This document shows positions 41,157-52,444 of a stretch of 64,000 nucleotides of DNA, piece by piece. The notes below the pieces were generated by a model. It ran no database searches. It worked only from the letters and a program-made list of their open reading frames with translations, and had not been told where the DNA came from. The translations under genes were made by a program, and so were the position numbers. The stretch's first letter is position 1. Each line of letters opens with the position of its first letter. This stretch comes from Ascarosepion bandense. Lineage: Eukaryota > Mollusca > Cephalopoda > Sepiida > Sepiidae. The stretch is from the NCBI GenBank assembly GCA_037127315.1, contig JBBBDQ010001935.1, forward strand, positions 3,283,501-3,347,500, read 5' to 3'.

Positions 41157-41365
41157 GATAGACTAATTGGAGTAGATAGACTAAACTATCAGCCGTTTCA
41201 CACTCCACCCACGTCTATTGAACAGGTGAAGAGGCTCATCCCTTGTTTCCTGTTTAGAATGTGATTTCCGGCTTTTTCTTTTCCAATCTTTTCACTATTA
41301 CGTAGCCCCCTGCACATCAGTGGCGTTACCGCCTTGCTCGGGGTGATATGATTTTAAAAAAAATA
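41157..41365 (+). mobile_element. Unit-U element with LINE-A tail (1 unit)
   Basis: GGGGTAGATAGACTAATTGG, one unit (CACTCCACCCACGTCTATTG ... GATTTCCGGC), then CCCCCTGCACATCAGTGGCG ... GGGGTGATATGATTT and an A-run. Confidence 0.85.
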
Positions 41366-41456
41366 CTCTCGGAACGTAGATATTCCGTGATCACGAAAAA
41401 ACGGCAGAAATCACGGAATCGGCGTTTTGAGGCTATGCGTTACGAACGTTATCCTG

Positions 41457-41506
<50 letters not shown>

Positions 41507-41513
<7 letters not shown>

Positions 41514-42042
41514 AGGATTAATTCAAAGATGTTGAATGGCCATTTCGATATGAAGATCCCCACGGGGGACGACACATCACCTCAGCAACAGAAAAAACCT
41601 TTCAGAAACTGGAGAAAAATTAGTCTACTTTTCCTTTTTAAATAGATTGCAAAGAAATTAAAAAATAAATAATAAAATAAAATAAAATAAAAATAAAAAT
41701 AAAGGGAAAGAAAAAGAAAAAAAAACGAAAAAGAAAAAGAAAAAGATAGAATAAAATCAAATAAATAAGAAAAGAAAAAAAATTGTTTTTATTCTATCTT
41801 TTTCTTTTTCGTTTTCGTTTTCTTTTTTTTTCTTTTTCTTTCCCTTTATTTTTATTTTTCTTTTCTTTTATTTTATTATTTATTTTTTAATTTCTTTGCA
41901 ATCTATTTAAAAAGGAAAAGTAGACTAATTTTTCTCCAGTTTCTGAAAGGTTTTTTCTGTTGCTGAGGTGATGTGTCGTCCCCCGTGGGGATCTTCATAT
42001 CGAAATGGCCATTCAACATCTTTGAATTAATCCTTTTTTAAT
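41507..42042. repeat. 536-bp near-perfect palindrome
   Basis: Left arm 41507-41756 and right arm 41786-42042. The outer 165 or so bases (from ATTAAAAAAGGATTAATTC through CCCCACGGGGGACGACAC to GCAAAGAAATT) look identical on both arms. Differences are confined to the A/AG-rich inner part. The spacer is about 29 bp. Flanked by TA repeats on both sides. Confidence 0.95.
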
Positions 42043-42189
42043 ATATATTTGCTCTGTAATATTTTATTACATGGAGCTCTCTTCCTGTATCATTTTTTAA
42101 TATTAAAATAAATTTTTAATATTAATTAGGATCGGGTTTTTTGGAATTTACCTTCCTGCTTTTTTCCCTTGGATTGAAGTATCTGAATT

Positions 42190-42204
<15 letters not shown>

Positions 42205-42260
<56 letters not shown>
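42205..42260. repeat. (TA)n-(GA)n microsatellite
   Basis: TA run followed by a GA run, as at 27908. Confidence 0.95.
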
Positions 42261-42464
42261 TTGATAGATGTCTATTTCAACATACAAGTATGATAATAAT
42301 TTTCCAGTTAATCCTCATGATTATTTATTTATTTTTTTTTTTTCATTACAACAGATCTGCGGAGCCAAAGGGCCTTGCTATTTCCCGGGGCCACAAGGCC
42401 CCTAGGGAACTTGCGACTCACCCCAGCGTGATCTGCGGGGGCTCTAAGCTCGGCCCTAAAGAGT

Positions 42465-42700
42465 GAAATTCAGACATGGCTGTCAGACAATTTCTGCGGC
42501 CAGATCGTCAGTTATATTTGGCCACCTATCTCCCCAGACTTGTAACTCCCTCGATCTTGGAGACGCAATTGAGAGAGAAAGACAAACAGAACTCCTTGTA
42601 GCACCAAAGATGAACTGAAGTCTGCATTAATCAACTTAAACAAGGAGACCGTCCAGGGGGAGATGTAGGAGTCTGAAGGTCGGAGCTAAAACCTATTGTC
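42465..42700 (+). pseudogene. mariner-like transposase C-terminus
   Basis: Reads TWLSDNFCGQIVSYIWPPIS, then, after stops, KTNRTPCSTKDELKSALI and NLNKETVQGE. This matches the catalytic-to-C-terminal part (IWPP.SPD) of the same mariner-like family as at 30.9 and 40.6 kb. The upstream GC-rich segment (42350-42460) is unrelated and contains a short GGGGCC palindrome. Confidence 0.75.
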
Positions 42701-42840
42701 ATTTTATTGAATAAATTTACTCTTAAATATTTGAAGATATTTTTTGTGTAATTTTAGTAAATATATTGACTACAAGAAATGTCAGTGTTATTTTAATTTT
42801 TGCGTAATTTAGATGATATCACGCACTATATATGTATAGA

Positions 42841-42983
42841 AAATGATTTGTTTAAACATTATTTTTGATCGATACTCGTATTTAAGTAGATATTCTGTTT
42901 ATAATCAAAATATATTTGATTATAAACAGAATATTTACCTAAATACGAGTATCCATCAAAAATAATGTTCAAACAAATCATTT
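42841..42983. repeat. Foldback element (compact)
   Basis: Arms of about 70 bp meet almost without spacer at CAAAATATATTTGAT. They share GATACTCGTATTTAAGTAGA with the 23.5-kb foldback. The downstream sequence TTGTCGGTTGTTTATAACC is the element's outer part, also present at 23893. Confidence 0.88.
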
Positions 42984-43032
42984 CAAATTGTCGGTTGTTT
43001 ATAACCAGTTTCGTTAATCTTCGTTAGTTTCC

Positions 43033-43035
<3 letters not shown>

Positions 43036-43111
<76 letters not shown>

Positions 43112-43115
43112 GTGT
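43036..43115. repeat. (TA)n-(TG)n microsatellite
   Basis: TA run followed by a TG run with CG variants. Confidence 0.95.
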
Positions 43116-43269
43116 GTGCGTGTTTGTACATGTGTGTGTATCTGTGTATGTGGTTTACCTTCTTATTTTATCTAAAATAAACACGTAAATAGTTTTAAAC
43201 CCTTTAAAAATGAAATCAATTCATTTTACTGTGATATTTCCTGCTTATACTTCATTCGAATCGAATATA

Positions 43270-44100
43270 TATATATATGCAAAGTACAAGTGAATCTATG
43301 TGCTATTCTCATTTTCTCACCCGCATATCTACCCGTAAATCTTTGCATAACCTTCCTTACCCTGACTCTCTCTCCCTCTTCACTTGTTCCCTTCACCAGC
43401 TCTTATCCGGGACCTGCAAGAGTCGACACCTCCTCACCAGCAAACAGCTGGCTGCGGTCAGCAAATATTGAAAAAACTCAATACTTCCTAGCGAACGTCA
43501 TATCGAAACAAACGCACCCCCCTTTATTTCGCTTTTTTTTTTGTCATTTTTCCCCTCATTTTTCTATCTTTTTCATTCTGTCGTCCGTCTTTCAGCCTTT
43601 TATATTCTTTACTTGTAAACGATAGACCTACTTTCCGGGGTGAGGTCTGGTTGGATGGGTGGGCAGTAGAGAAGGATTTGGAATATCATTATGGGTTATC
43701 AATGAATGAGGCCTGCAAGGACAAATAAGATTGGAATAACGGAGGAGAAAAGTGAAAGGAAAGAGGAGGAGGTGGAGGAAGATTGTGGGGCAGGAAGTTG
43801 GAGAGAAAGTAGATAGGGAATGGGGAATGAAAACAGAATCGGGAGAGAAACAGACAGGAAGAAAAAAGGGTTGATATTTAAAGGTAAAGAAATAGAGAAT
43901 GTTCGTAGTTAGCGCATGAGCAATCGAAAGTAAAGAACGGGTAGAAGAAAGAGATACTGAGAGAAGAGGCAAAAAAAAAGATGGAGGACTCAAAATGCAG
44001 TGTGAGAACAGCGAAGAACAATAAAATTATGAAAAGTGTGAAAGAAAAAGAATCATCGAAATGAAAAAGTCAGAAGGTTACAAGAGCGAATAAGTTAGAG
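43270..44100. other. Unassigned; purine-rich right half
   Basis: 43280-43625 is pyrimidine-rich on the plus strand; 43735-44100 is purine-rich (GGAGGAGAAAAG-type). Long minus and plus frames here are compositional and show no domain. Confidence 0.5.
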
Positions 44101-44320
44101 ATAAGAAGATCAGTTAAGTGCCATACGTGATACACGCTTGGGCGATCATGTCTCGAAAGAGGCATGACTGACTGGGCAGAAGATTATCCCGCAGTAGGTC
44201 GCCATTGCTTTCTGCGGTAGACTGGTTGCGGACCAAGGCTATAGAACCCAATCTGTCCTGTTATTTGACTCATAGCTAGAAAGGGGAGATATGTATTATA
44301 TTATTATATAGTAATAAGTG

Positions 44321-44365
44321 GGGGATCGGTTTATTACTTCATAACAATATAAAACTGATCCCCCA
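44321..44365. repeat. Hairpin linker in trimeric SINE
   Basis: GGGGGATCGGTTTATTACTT ... GATCCCCC; the same hairpin as at 13773. Confidence 0.85.
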
Positions 44366-44628
44366 CTTTATGCCCAGTAGAGGCCTTAATCATATGTTCA
44401 ACTATTATATTCAGTCAGTCAGTTAAGTGCCATACGTGATACACGCTTGAGCGATCATGTCTCGAAAGAGACATGACTGACTGGGCAGAAGATTATCCCG
44501 CAGTAGGTCGCCATTGTTTTTTGCGGTAGACTGGTTGCCGACCAAGGCTATAGAGCCCAATCTGTCCTGTTATTTGATTCATAACAAGAGGGAGAAGAGA
44601 TGTATTCTATTATTATGTAATAATTAGT

Positions 44629-44673
44629 GGGTGATCAGTTTATTTCTTAATAACAATAGAAAACCGATCCCCC
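44629..44673. repeat. Hairpin linker in trimeric SINE
   Basis: GGGTGATCAGTTTATTTCTT ... GATCCCCC; one stem position is now a mismatch. Confidence 0.85.
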
Positions 44674-45009
44674 ACTTTTTGACCAGAAGTCAATCAGGAT
44701 TCCAACTATTATATTCAGTCAGTCAGTTAAGTGCCATACGTGATACACGCTTGGGCGATCATGTCTCGAAAGAGACATGACTGACTGGGCAGAAGATTAT
44801 CCCGCAGTAAGTTGCCATTGCTTTCTGCGATAGACTGGTTGCCGACCAAATCTGCAAATAACCCAATCTGTCCTGTTATTTAACCCATAACTGGAAAGAA
44901 GAGACGGATTAATACCTTTCCCAAGGGTATTTGCGCGTAAGTGAATGCAATGAATTCAGCTGGCATTTGAACTCGGCTCCCCGATATCCAATGCACCACA
45001 ACGCAGAAA

Positions 45010-45735
45010 AAAGATAAAAAAAAATATAAAAGAATGCATAACAAAAGAAAAGAAAAAAAAACAAGAAAGAAAGCGATAAATATAAGGAAGGAAAAAAGGA
45101 AAGGGTCAAAGATAACGATGAAAAGAAAGAGCAAAAAAATTAAAAAAAGAAAAAGAGAAAGAAAAAAAATAACCTTAAAAATTCGAGAAAAGAAGATCCA
45201 GACAATTAGAAAGAGAAATTAGAAATAATAGAAAAAAAAAAAAGAAAAAATATGAAAGAGAAAATAGCAAGTAAAAAAAGAACATAAGAAAGAGGGAAAA
45301 GGAGAAGAGAAAGAAATACATAGAAACGAAGAAAAAAGAAAACGGAAAAAATGATAGAAAGAAAAAAATATGGGAAAAAAGAAAAAAGAGAAAAAAGAAA
45401 ACAAGAAAAATAAGGGAAAGAAAGAATCCAAAAATAAAGAAAAAATAAGCCAAAGAAAGAAATTCGAGAAAAAAAAGCAAGATAATGTAAATAAATGAAT
45501 AAGAAAGAACAAGAAATAGCAAAAAAGAAATAGAAAGAAAGTTGATTGAAAAAAATTATTTCTATTTACTGACGAAAAACAACACAAAAAGAAATAAAAA
45601 AATATTTAATAAAAATAAAAAAAAAAGAAATGAGTAAGAAATTGAACAAGAAAGAAAGAAAGAAAGAAATTGAGCGAACGAACGAAATAAAGAAAGGGAA
45701 GCAAAAAGAAACATAGCGAAAGAAACTTGTAGAAT
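45010..45735. repeat. Purine-rich tract
   Basis: About 725 bp almost entirely A and G on the plus strand (AAAGAAAGAAA-type), without a fixed period. The minus-strand frames of 115-122 codons here are compositional. Confidence 0.85.
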
Positions 45736-46381
45736 AGAGCACCCAAGTTAGTTCGGTGCGAGATGCGACCTAGTTGTATGCATAGCATATAGAGGACACA
45801 TGATGAATTAATACACTGTCTACTGCCCCCCGTTTTGCAACCTCTTCAAATTCAGGTGCCGGTTGATTCTTTAGAAAAAGTTATTAGGTAAAAAAGGGGG
45901 GGGGACTATCCACCCTTTCATGAAGATGTGAGACCCATTGAAGAACCGGAGTTCGGTGATCTGCGACTTGTGACGAAAACTACGCTTAGTATATTCCGGA
46001 CAGCTTGTATGTTTTCTTCTTTTGTGCTGGATGTCACAATATGGTAACAGTGTGGATAGAAGGTCTACAAAAAATTTAAAAACCAACATAACAAAAAGGT
46101 GTGGACACTCACGAGAAAGAGTGTCAGAATATAACACCGATGCTAATGCAATTTAAAAATAGGATATTAACTATAAATGCTCTCTTTGCCTTTTTGTCGA
46201 CAAAGAAAGAAGTAGGACAAATCCTCCTTGAAAGTGTGGGCAAGTACTTTTTTTTTTAATTAGAATGCAATGAGGGAGAAACTTGCAATATTTAGAAATA
46301 TGAACGGATAGAAAAAATTCGAGTCTGAAATAAGATAAGCATTGCAGAAAATGAACAGAGACAAAACAACGCATGAATACA
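45736..46381. other. Unassigned
   Basis: No recognised gene or repeat. Confidence 0.4.
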
Positions 46382-46496
46382 TGTCAGTCAATTAAGTGCC
46401 ATACGTAATACACTCTTTAGCCCATCATGTCTCGAAAGACTCACTGGGCAAAAGATTATCCCGCAGTAGGTTGCCATTGCTTTCTGCGGTAAACTG
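46382..46496 (-). mobile_element. Family-1 SINE, truncated at the satellite border
   Basis: The 3' end and half the body (CAGTCAATTAAGTGCCATAC ... TTTCTGCGGTAAACTG) break off exactly where the 84-bp satellite starts. Confidence 0.85.
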
Positions 46497-49400
46497 GTAA
46501 TTATTAGAGTGGTATAGAGAGCAGGCCATTTACGGCTTGATCTGCCTTTTGTAATTGTAGAGGATAGCAGGAAGAATGAGGTAATTATTAGAGTGGTATA
46601 TAGAGCAGGCCATTTACGGCTTGATCTGCCTTTTGTAATTGTAGAGGATAGCAGGAAGAGTGAGGTAATTATTAGAGTGGTATAGAGAGCAGACCATTTA
46701 CGTCTTGATCTGCCTTTTGTAATAGTAGAGGATAGCAGGAAGAGTGAGGTAATTATTAGAGTGGTATAGAGAGCAGGCCATTTACGGCTTGATCTGCCTT
46801 TTGTAATTGTAGAGGATAGCAGGAAGAGTGAGGTAATTATTAGAGTGGTATAGAGAGCAGGCCATTTACGGCTTGATCTGCCTTTTGTAATAGTAGAGGA
46901 TAGCAGGAAGAGTGAGGTAATTATTAGAGTGGTATAGAGAGCAGGCCATTTACGGCTTGATCTGCCTTTTTGTAATAAAGTAGAGGATAGCAGGAAGAGT
47001 GAGGTAATTAGTAAGTGGTATAGAGAGCAGGCCATTTACGGCTTGATCTGCCTTTTGTAATTGTAGAGGATAGCAGGAGAGTGAGGTAATTATTAGAGTG
47101 GTATAGAGAGCAGGCCATTTACGGCTTGATCTGCCTTTTGTAATAGTAGGGATAGCAGGAAGAGTGAGGTAATTATTAGAGTGGTATAGAGAGCAGGCCA
47201 TTTGTGACTTGATCTGCCTTTTGTAATTGTAGAGGATATCAGGAAGAGTGAGGTAATTATTAGAGTGGTATAGAGAGCAGGCTATTTACGTCTTGATCTG
47301 CCTTTTGTAATTGTAGAGGATAGCAGGAAGGGTGAGGTAATTATTAGAGTGGTATAGAGAGCAGGCCATTTACGGCTTGATCTGCCTTTTGTAATTGTAG
47401 AGGATAGCAGGAAGAGTGAGGTAATTATTAGAGTGGTATAGAGAGCAGGCCATTTACGGCTTGATCTGCCTTTTGTAATAGTAGAGGATAGCAGGAAAAG
47501 TGAGGTAATTATTAGAGTGGTATAGAGAGCAGGCCATTTACGGCTTGATCTGCCTTTTGTAATTGTAGAGGATATCAGGAAGAGTGAGGTAATTATTAGA
47601 GTGGTATAGAGAGCAGGCTATTTACGTCTTGATCTGCCTTTTGTAATTGTAGAGGATAGCAGGAAGAGTGAGGTAATTATTAGAGTGGTATAGAGAGCAG
47701 ACCATTTACGTCTTGATCTGCCTTTTGTAATTGTAGAGGATAGCAGGAAGGGTGAGGTAATTATTAGAGTGGTATAGAGAGCAGGCCATTTACGGCTTGA
47801 TCTGCCTTTTGTAATAGTAGAGGATAGCAGGAAGAGTGAATGACCTTAAGAGTGGTATAGAGAGCAGACCATTTACGTCTTGATCTGCCTTTGTAATTGT
47901 AGAGGATAGCAGGAAGAGTGAGGTAATTATTAGAGGTGGTATATAGAGAGCAGACCGTTTACGTCTTGATCTGCCTTTTTGTAATAGTAGAGGATAGCAG
48001 GAAGAGTGAGGTAATTATTAGAGTGGCATAGAGAGCAGGCCATTTACGGCTTGATCTGCCTTTTGTAATTGTAGAGGATAGCAGGAAGAGTGAGGTAATT
48101 ATTAGAGTGGTATATAGAGCAGGCCATTTACGGCTTGATCTGCCTTTTGTAATAGTAGAGGATAGCAGGAAGAGTGAGGTAATTATTAGAGTGGTATAGA
48201 GAGCAGGCCATTTACGGCTTGATCTGCCTTTTGTAATTGTAGAGGATAGCAGGAAGAGTGCGGCAATTATTAGAGTGGTATAGAGAGCAGGCCATTTACG
48301 GCTTGATCTGCCTTTTGTAATTGTAGAGGATATCAGGAAGAGTGAGGTAATTATTAGAGTGGTATAGAGAGCAGACCATTTACGTCTTGATCTGCCTTTT
48401 GTAATTGTAGAGGTTAGCAGGAAGAGTGAGGTAATTATTAGAGTGGTATAGAGAGCAGGCCATTTACGGCTTGATCTGCCTTTTGTAATTGTAGAGGATA
48501 GCAGGAAGAGTGAGGTAATTATTAGAGTGGTATATAGAGCAGGCCATTTACGGCTTGATCTGCCTTTTGTAATTGTAGAGGATAGCAGGAAGAGTGAGGT
48601 AATTATTAGAGTGGTATAGAGAGCAGGCCATTTACGGCTTGATCTGCCTTTTGTAATAGTAGAGGATAGCAGGAAGAGTGAGGTAATTATTAGACTGGTA
48701 TAGAGAGCAGGCCATTTACGGCTTGATCTGCCTTTTGTAATAGTAGAGGATAGCAGGAAGAGTGAGGTAATTATTAGAGTGGTATAGAGAGCAGACCATT
48801 TACGTCTTGATCTGCCTTTTGTAATTGTAGAGGTTAGCAGGAAGAGTGAGGTAATTATTAGAGTGGTATAGAGAGCAGACCATTTACGGCTTGATCTGCC
48901 TTTTGTAATTGTAGAGGATAGCAGGAAGAGTGCGGCAATTATTAGAGTGGTATAGAGAGCAGGCCATTTACGGGTTGATCTCCCTTTTGTAATTGTAGAG
49001 GATATCAGGAAGAGTGAGGTAATTATTAGAGTGGTATAGAGAGCAGACCATTTACGTCTTGATCTGCCTTTTGTAATTGTAGAGGTTAGCAGGAAGAGTG
49101 CGGCAATTATTAGAGTGGTATAGAGAGCAGGCCATTTACGGCTTGATCTGCCTTTTGTAATTGTAGAGGATAGCAGGAAGAGTAAGGTAATTATTAGAGT
49201 GGTATAGAGAGCAGGCCATTTACGGCTTGATCTGCCTTTTGTAATTGTAGAGGATAGCAGGAAGAGTAAGGTAATTATTAGAGTGGTATAGAGAGCAGGC
49301 CATTTACGTCTTGATCTGCCTTTTGTAATTGTAGAGGATAGCAGGAAGAGTGAGGTAATTATTAGAGTGGTATATAGAGCAGGCCATTTACGGCTTGATC

Positions 49401-49955
49401 TGCCTTTTGTAATAGTAGAGGATAGCAGGAAGAGTGAGGTAATTATTAGAGTGGTATAGAGAGCAGGCCATTTACGGCTTGATCTGCCTTTTGTAATTGT
49501 AGAGGATAGCAGGAAGAGTAAGGTAGTTATTAGAGTGGTATAGAGAGCAGGCCATTTACGTCTTGATCTGCCTTTTGTAATTGTAGAGGATAGCAGGAAG
49601 AGTGAGGTAATTATTAGAGTGGTATATAGAGCAGGCCATTTACGGCTTGATCTGCCTTTTGTAATAGTAGAGGATAGCAGGAAGAGTGAGGTAATTATTA
49701 GAGTGGTATAGAGAGCAGGCCATTTACGGCTTGATCTGCCTTTTGTAATTGTAGAGGATAGCAGGAAGAGTGAAGGTAATTATTAGAGTGGTATAGAGAG
49801 CAGGCCATTTACGTCTTGATCTGCCTTTTGTAATTGTAGAGGATAGCAGGAAGAGTGAGGTAATTATTAGAGTGGTATAGAGAGCAGGCCATTTACGGCT
49901 TGATCTGCCTTTTGTAATTGTAGAGGATAGCAGGAGTAGTAAGGTAATTATTATA
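46497..49955. repeat. 84-bp satellite array, about 41 units
   Basis: Unit GTAATTATTAGAGTGGTATA, GAGAGCAGGCCATTTACGGC, TTGATCTGCCTTTTGTAATT, GTAGAGGATAGCAGGAAGAG, TGAG. Recurrent variants are GACCATTTACGTC, AATAGTAG, GGTATATAGAGC, GGATATCAGG, AGAGGTTAGC and GTGCGGCAATT. Blocks recur as groups; 49258-49509 and 49510-49761 are consecutive 252-bp (3-unit) repeats. Because 84 is divisible by 3, frames stay open across units on the minus strand (a 28-residue periodic translation, 215 codons at 46388-47035). I regard this as a by-product. Confidence 0.97.
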
Positions 49956-50115
49956 GCAGTACAGATAAAAAGGCCCTTTTCGGCTTTATCCGGCTCTTGT
50001 AAATATAGGGAATTGCGACACAACGAGGAAGCTATTTTCGGCTTGTTTCGTCTCTTGTAAATGTAGAGGTGTGCCGGGTTAGTAATGTAATTACTGGAGC
50101 GGTATAGGGAACAGG
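49956..50115. repeat. Diverged edge units of the satellite
   Basis: Two weakly matching units (TAATTATTATAGCAGTACAG..., TAATTACTGGAGCGGTATAG...) show the decayed array edge expected when unequal exchange keeps only the centre uniform. Confidence 0.75.
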
Positions 50116-50480
50116 GAATTCTTCCAGTGTCTTTAGCGATGGATTGCATGTGTGAGTTCCACTCAAGGTATGTCTGCTACAAAAGACTTTTAGAAAACTT
50201 CCGCCAGAGGATATTTCTTCAAATGTTCGAATCGATAAAAAATAAATTCTAAGAAAATTATTTTTAAAAAGGGCTAGGACACCCTGAGATCCGTTTGGAC
50301 TTGGGAAAAGCATGAGTTACCTTTCTTTAGCGACAAATGACATGGTATTGGGAGACTTTGTAAAGTTATTACGTGAGGTCTAGTTAGGAATCTTTCCTTT
50401 CTATTAAAGATTGAGCGAAAATAATTTACAGCATTGTTTTTCTTTAAAGATATCAACATTTCTCAGTGTTTTATATACTA

Positions 50481-50900
50481 CTAGCATCATAGTCCGGCGT
50501 CACCCGTGCAACTCAGCTGACTGCCGCAGCTTTAGAGGTCATACACCCTAACCGAGCTCTTTTTTTAGGAGGCATGTGAAAAAATCTACAAAAACTACAA
50601 AAACTGAGCACACCTCGTGTGAGTGTCTGTTACTTTAATCGAAGATGGCTGCTAAATTACTTGGAACGCAATGTTTACAATACTCACACAAACATCAAAT
50701 CTCGTGATGCAATAATGTTTATAATATTAAATGGATAAATTCCTTCATAACTCGGTTATATAAAAAAAATAATTATATAAAAAATTGTTTTTTAAAAATT
50801 GTTAAAAAATTCCATTAAAAAATCTATTTTCTTTTGTTTTGCGTAAACGTGATTTGATGTTTTGTGTGGCATGGTAAACAACAGTGCGTTTGTTTTTGTT
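50481..50900 (-). mobile_element. Helitron right end, second family
   Basis: The minus strand ends TTGCACGGGTGACGCCGGAC then TATGATGCTAG (CTAG 50481-50484) followed by T. It has the CGGGTGACGCCG hairpin type. The body differs from Helitron copies a-e. I cannot locate the TC start; the element may extend to about 51.2 kb. Confidence 0.6.
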
Positions 50901-51562
50901 TAAAAATTACGGGGGAAAATATTTACATTTTTGTTGGCTAAATGAATTTAACATAAAAATAAAAATTATTTATTTTGTTTTACTTAAATTAGAAATATAA
51001 AAACTGTTCTGAAATTTTCGAAAAATATTTTACAATGTAGACATTTAATTTTAAAGGAAAAAAAATTACATTAATGCCACATGAATTACAGGCAGTTGAT
51101 TTCCTGCATGAAATATTTAGTGAAAAAAGAGCTTTATTTTTTTTAATTTTATTTTCTGAAGTATGAAATATTAAATCTGAAAAAAAAGTTAAACAATTAA
51201 ATTAACCATTGGCACGTTTCAGCTTTTTTCCCCACCTCTCATCTCTTAAATCATTCCCCATCTTCATCATTGACTTACTTTCTATTGATTATCCTAGTCG
51301 AACCCTTTGAAGCATTGGTTGATTGTTTCAGAAAGTCAGTTGACCTAATGAGCTGTGCGAGAACCAAATCTGGAGAGTTATCTTGACGAATAAAGTAAAA
51401 GCTGAGAGATTCATAGGCATATCAAGTGGAATTACAGCAGTTTACCACCGAATAAAAGTTTTGGTTCGAAATTTCATCTAATATCACTTGAAGCAGCCAG
51501 AAGCGTTCAACACAGGAAACGTCACGAATATGACAATAAAAATGAGTACAACAATTCGATTT

Positions 51563-52055
51563 TTGGTTGGTTGTTTTGTTTTATGGCATATCAACCTCGG
51601 CGGGTCATTTATTGCCAACTAACTTTTTATTTATTTATTGCTGGTAATAACTTTTTCTTTTCAACAATTTATTGTTGTTTATATATAAGTTTTGTGTCTA
51701 GTAATACTTTTTTCTTTTCGAGTATCAAGATTCATTGGGATTTTTATTTTTAACGGCAGGGCCCCCAAGTCCTACCCTGTTATTTAACCCATAACTGGAG
51801 GTAAGGGACGGGTTAATACCTTTCCCAAGGGTACCAGTGCTTAAGTGAATGCAGGGTATTCAACTGGAATTCGAACTAGCCTCACCGATTTCTCTTTCCG
51901 AGCCGATATCCACTGCACCACAACGCACATGCGTCACTAAACGTTTACAGCACCTGGTATTCCCAAGCGGTCACCCATCTAAGTACTGACCAGGATCAAT
52001 GTTGCTTAACTTCGGTGATCGAGCGAGAACCGATGTATGCAACGTGATATGGGCG
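51563..52055 (-). mobile_element. Composite 5S/tRNA SINE (copy B)
   Basis: The minus strand runs: 5S-like module (51941-52055; includes CTGGTCAGTACTTAGATGGG, the part missing at 1 kb), tRNA-like head with A box TGGTGCAGTGG and B box TTCGAATTCC, body, then the same T-rich tail as copy A (TTTGGTTGGTTGTTTTG at 51562). One 5S module only. Confidence 0.88.
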
Positions 52056-52067
52056 TGAGCCTACAGC

Positions 52068-52130
52068 AGTTAGAATAATGTAAATAGTGTGAATAATTAC
52101 CATACCGCATCTCAGAAATATAGACAGATG
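52068..52130 (+). mobile_element. Family-5 SINE 3' fragment
   Basis: AGAATAATGTAAATAGTGTG ... CATCTCAGAAATATAGACAG matches the end of the element at 54692-55012. Confidence 0.6.
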
Positions 52131-52398
52131 ATATAGTTTGATGTTATACGATATTTATAGGTGAGAGTAGTCATTATCAGGAATATCAGTCAGTTAAGTG
52201 TCATACGTGATACACGCTTTGGGCGATCATGTCTCGAAAGAGGCATGGCTGACTGGGCAGAAGATTATCCCGCAGTAAGTTACCATTGCTTTCTGCGGTA
52301 GACTGGTTGCCACCCAAGGCTATAAAACCCAATCTGTCATGTTATTTGACTCATAGCTAGAGGGGGAAGAAATGTATCACATTATTAAGTAGTAGTTA

Positions 52399-52444
52399 GG
52401 GGGGATCAGTTTATTACTTCATAACAATAGAAAACCGATACCCC
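52399..52444. repeat. Hairpin linker
   Basis: GGGGGGATCAGTTTATTACT ... GATACCCC. The right arm carries an A, so one pair is lost; the same change is present at 52708. Confidence 0.85.

Larger units (their letters stand above)
44105..45006 (-). mobile_element. Family-1 SINE, trimeric: head + three bodies + two hairpin linkers
   Basis: On the minus strand: a tRNA-like head at the right end (box A in ATATCCAATGCACCACAACG reversed), body 1 (to about 44715), linker with hairpin 44629-44673, body 2 (to about 44412), linker with hairpin 44321-44365, body 3 (44105-44290). Bodies 2 and 3 lack the head and start at TATGAGTCAAATAACAGGAC. The period is about 305 bp. The B-box region is partly deleted. 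Confidence 0.9.

Noticed and set aside
45175..45587. 115- and 122-codon Phe-rich minus-strand frames
   Set aside because: Complement of the purine tract; two overlapping frames are equally open, which shows a compositional cause.
46388..47035. 215-codon minus-strand frame over the satellite, the longest open frame in the window
   Set aside because: Its 28-residue period is exactly the 84-bp repeat unit. It breaks wherever unit length varies; no start context, no domain.
46497..49955. Possible CRISPR array
   Set aside because: The units are contiguous and alike over the full 84 bp, with no unique spacers, and the sequence is animal-type.
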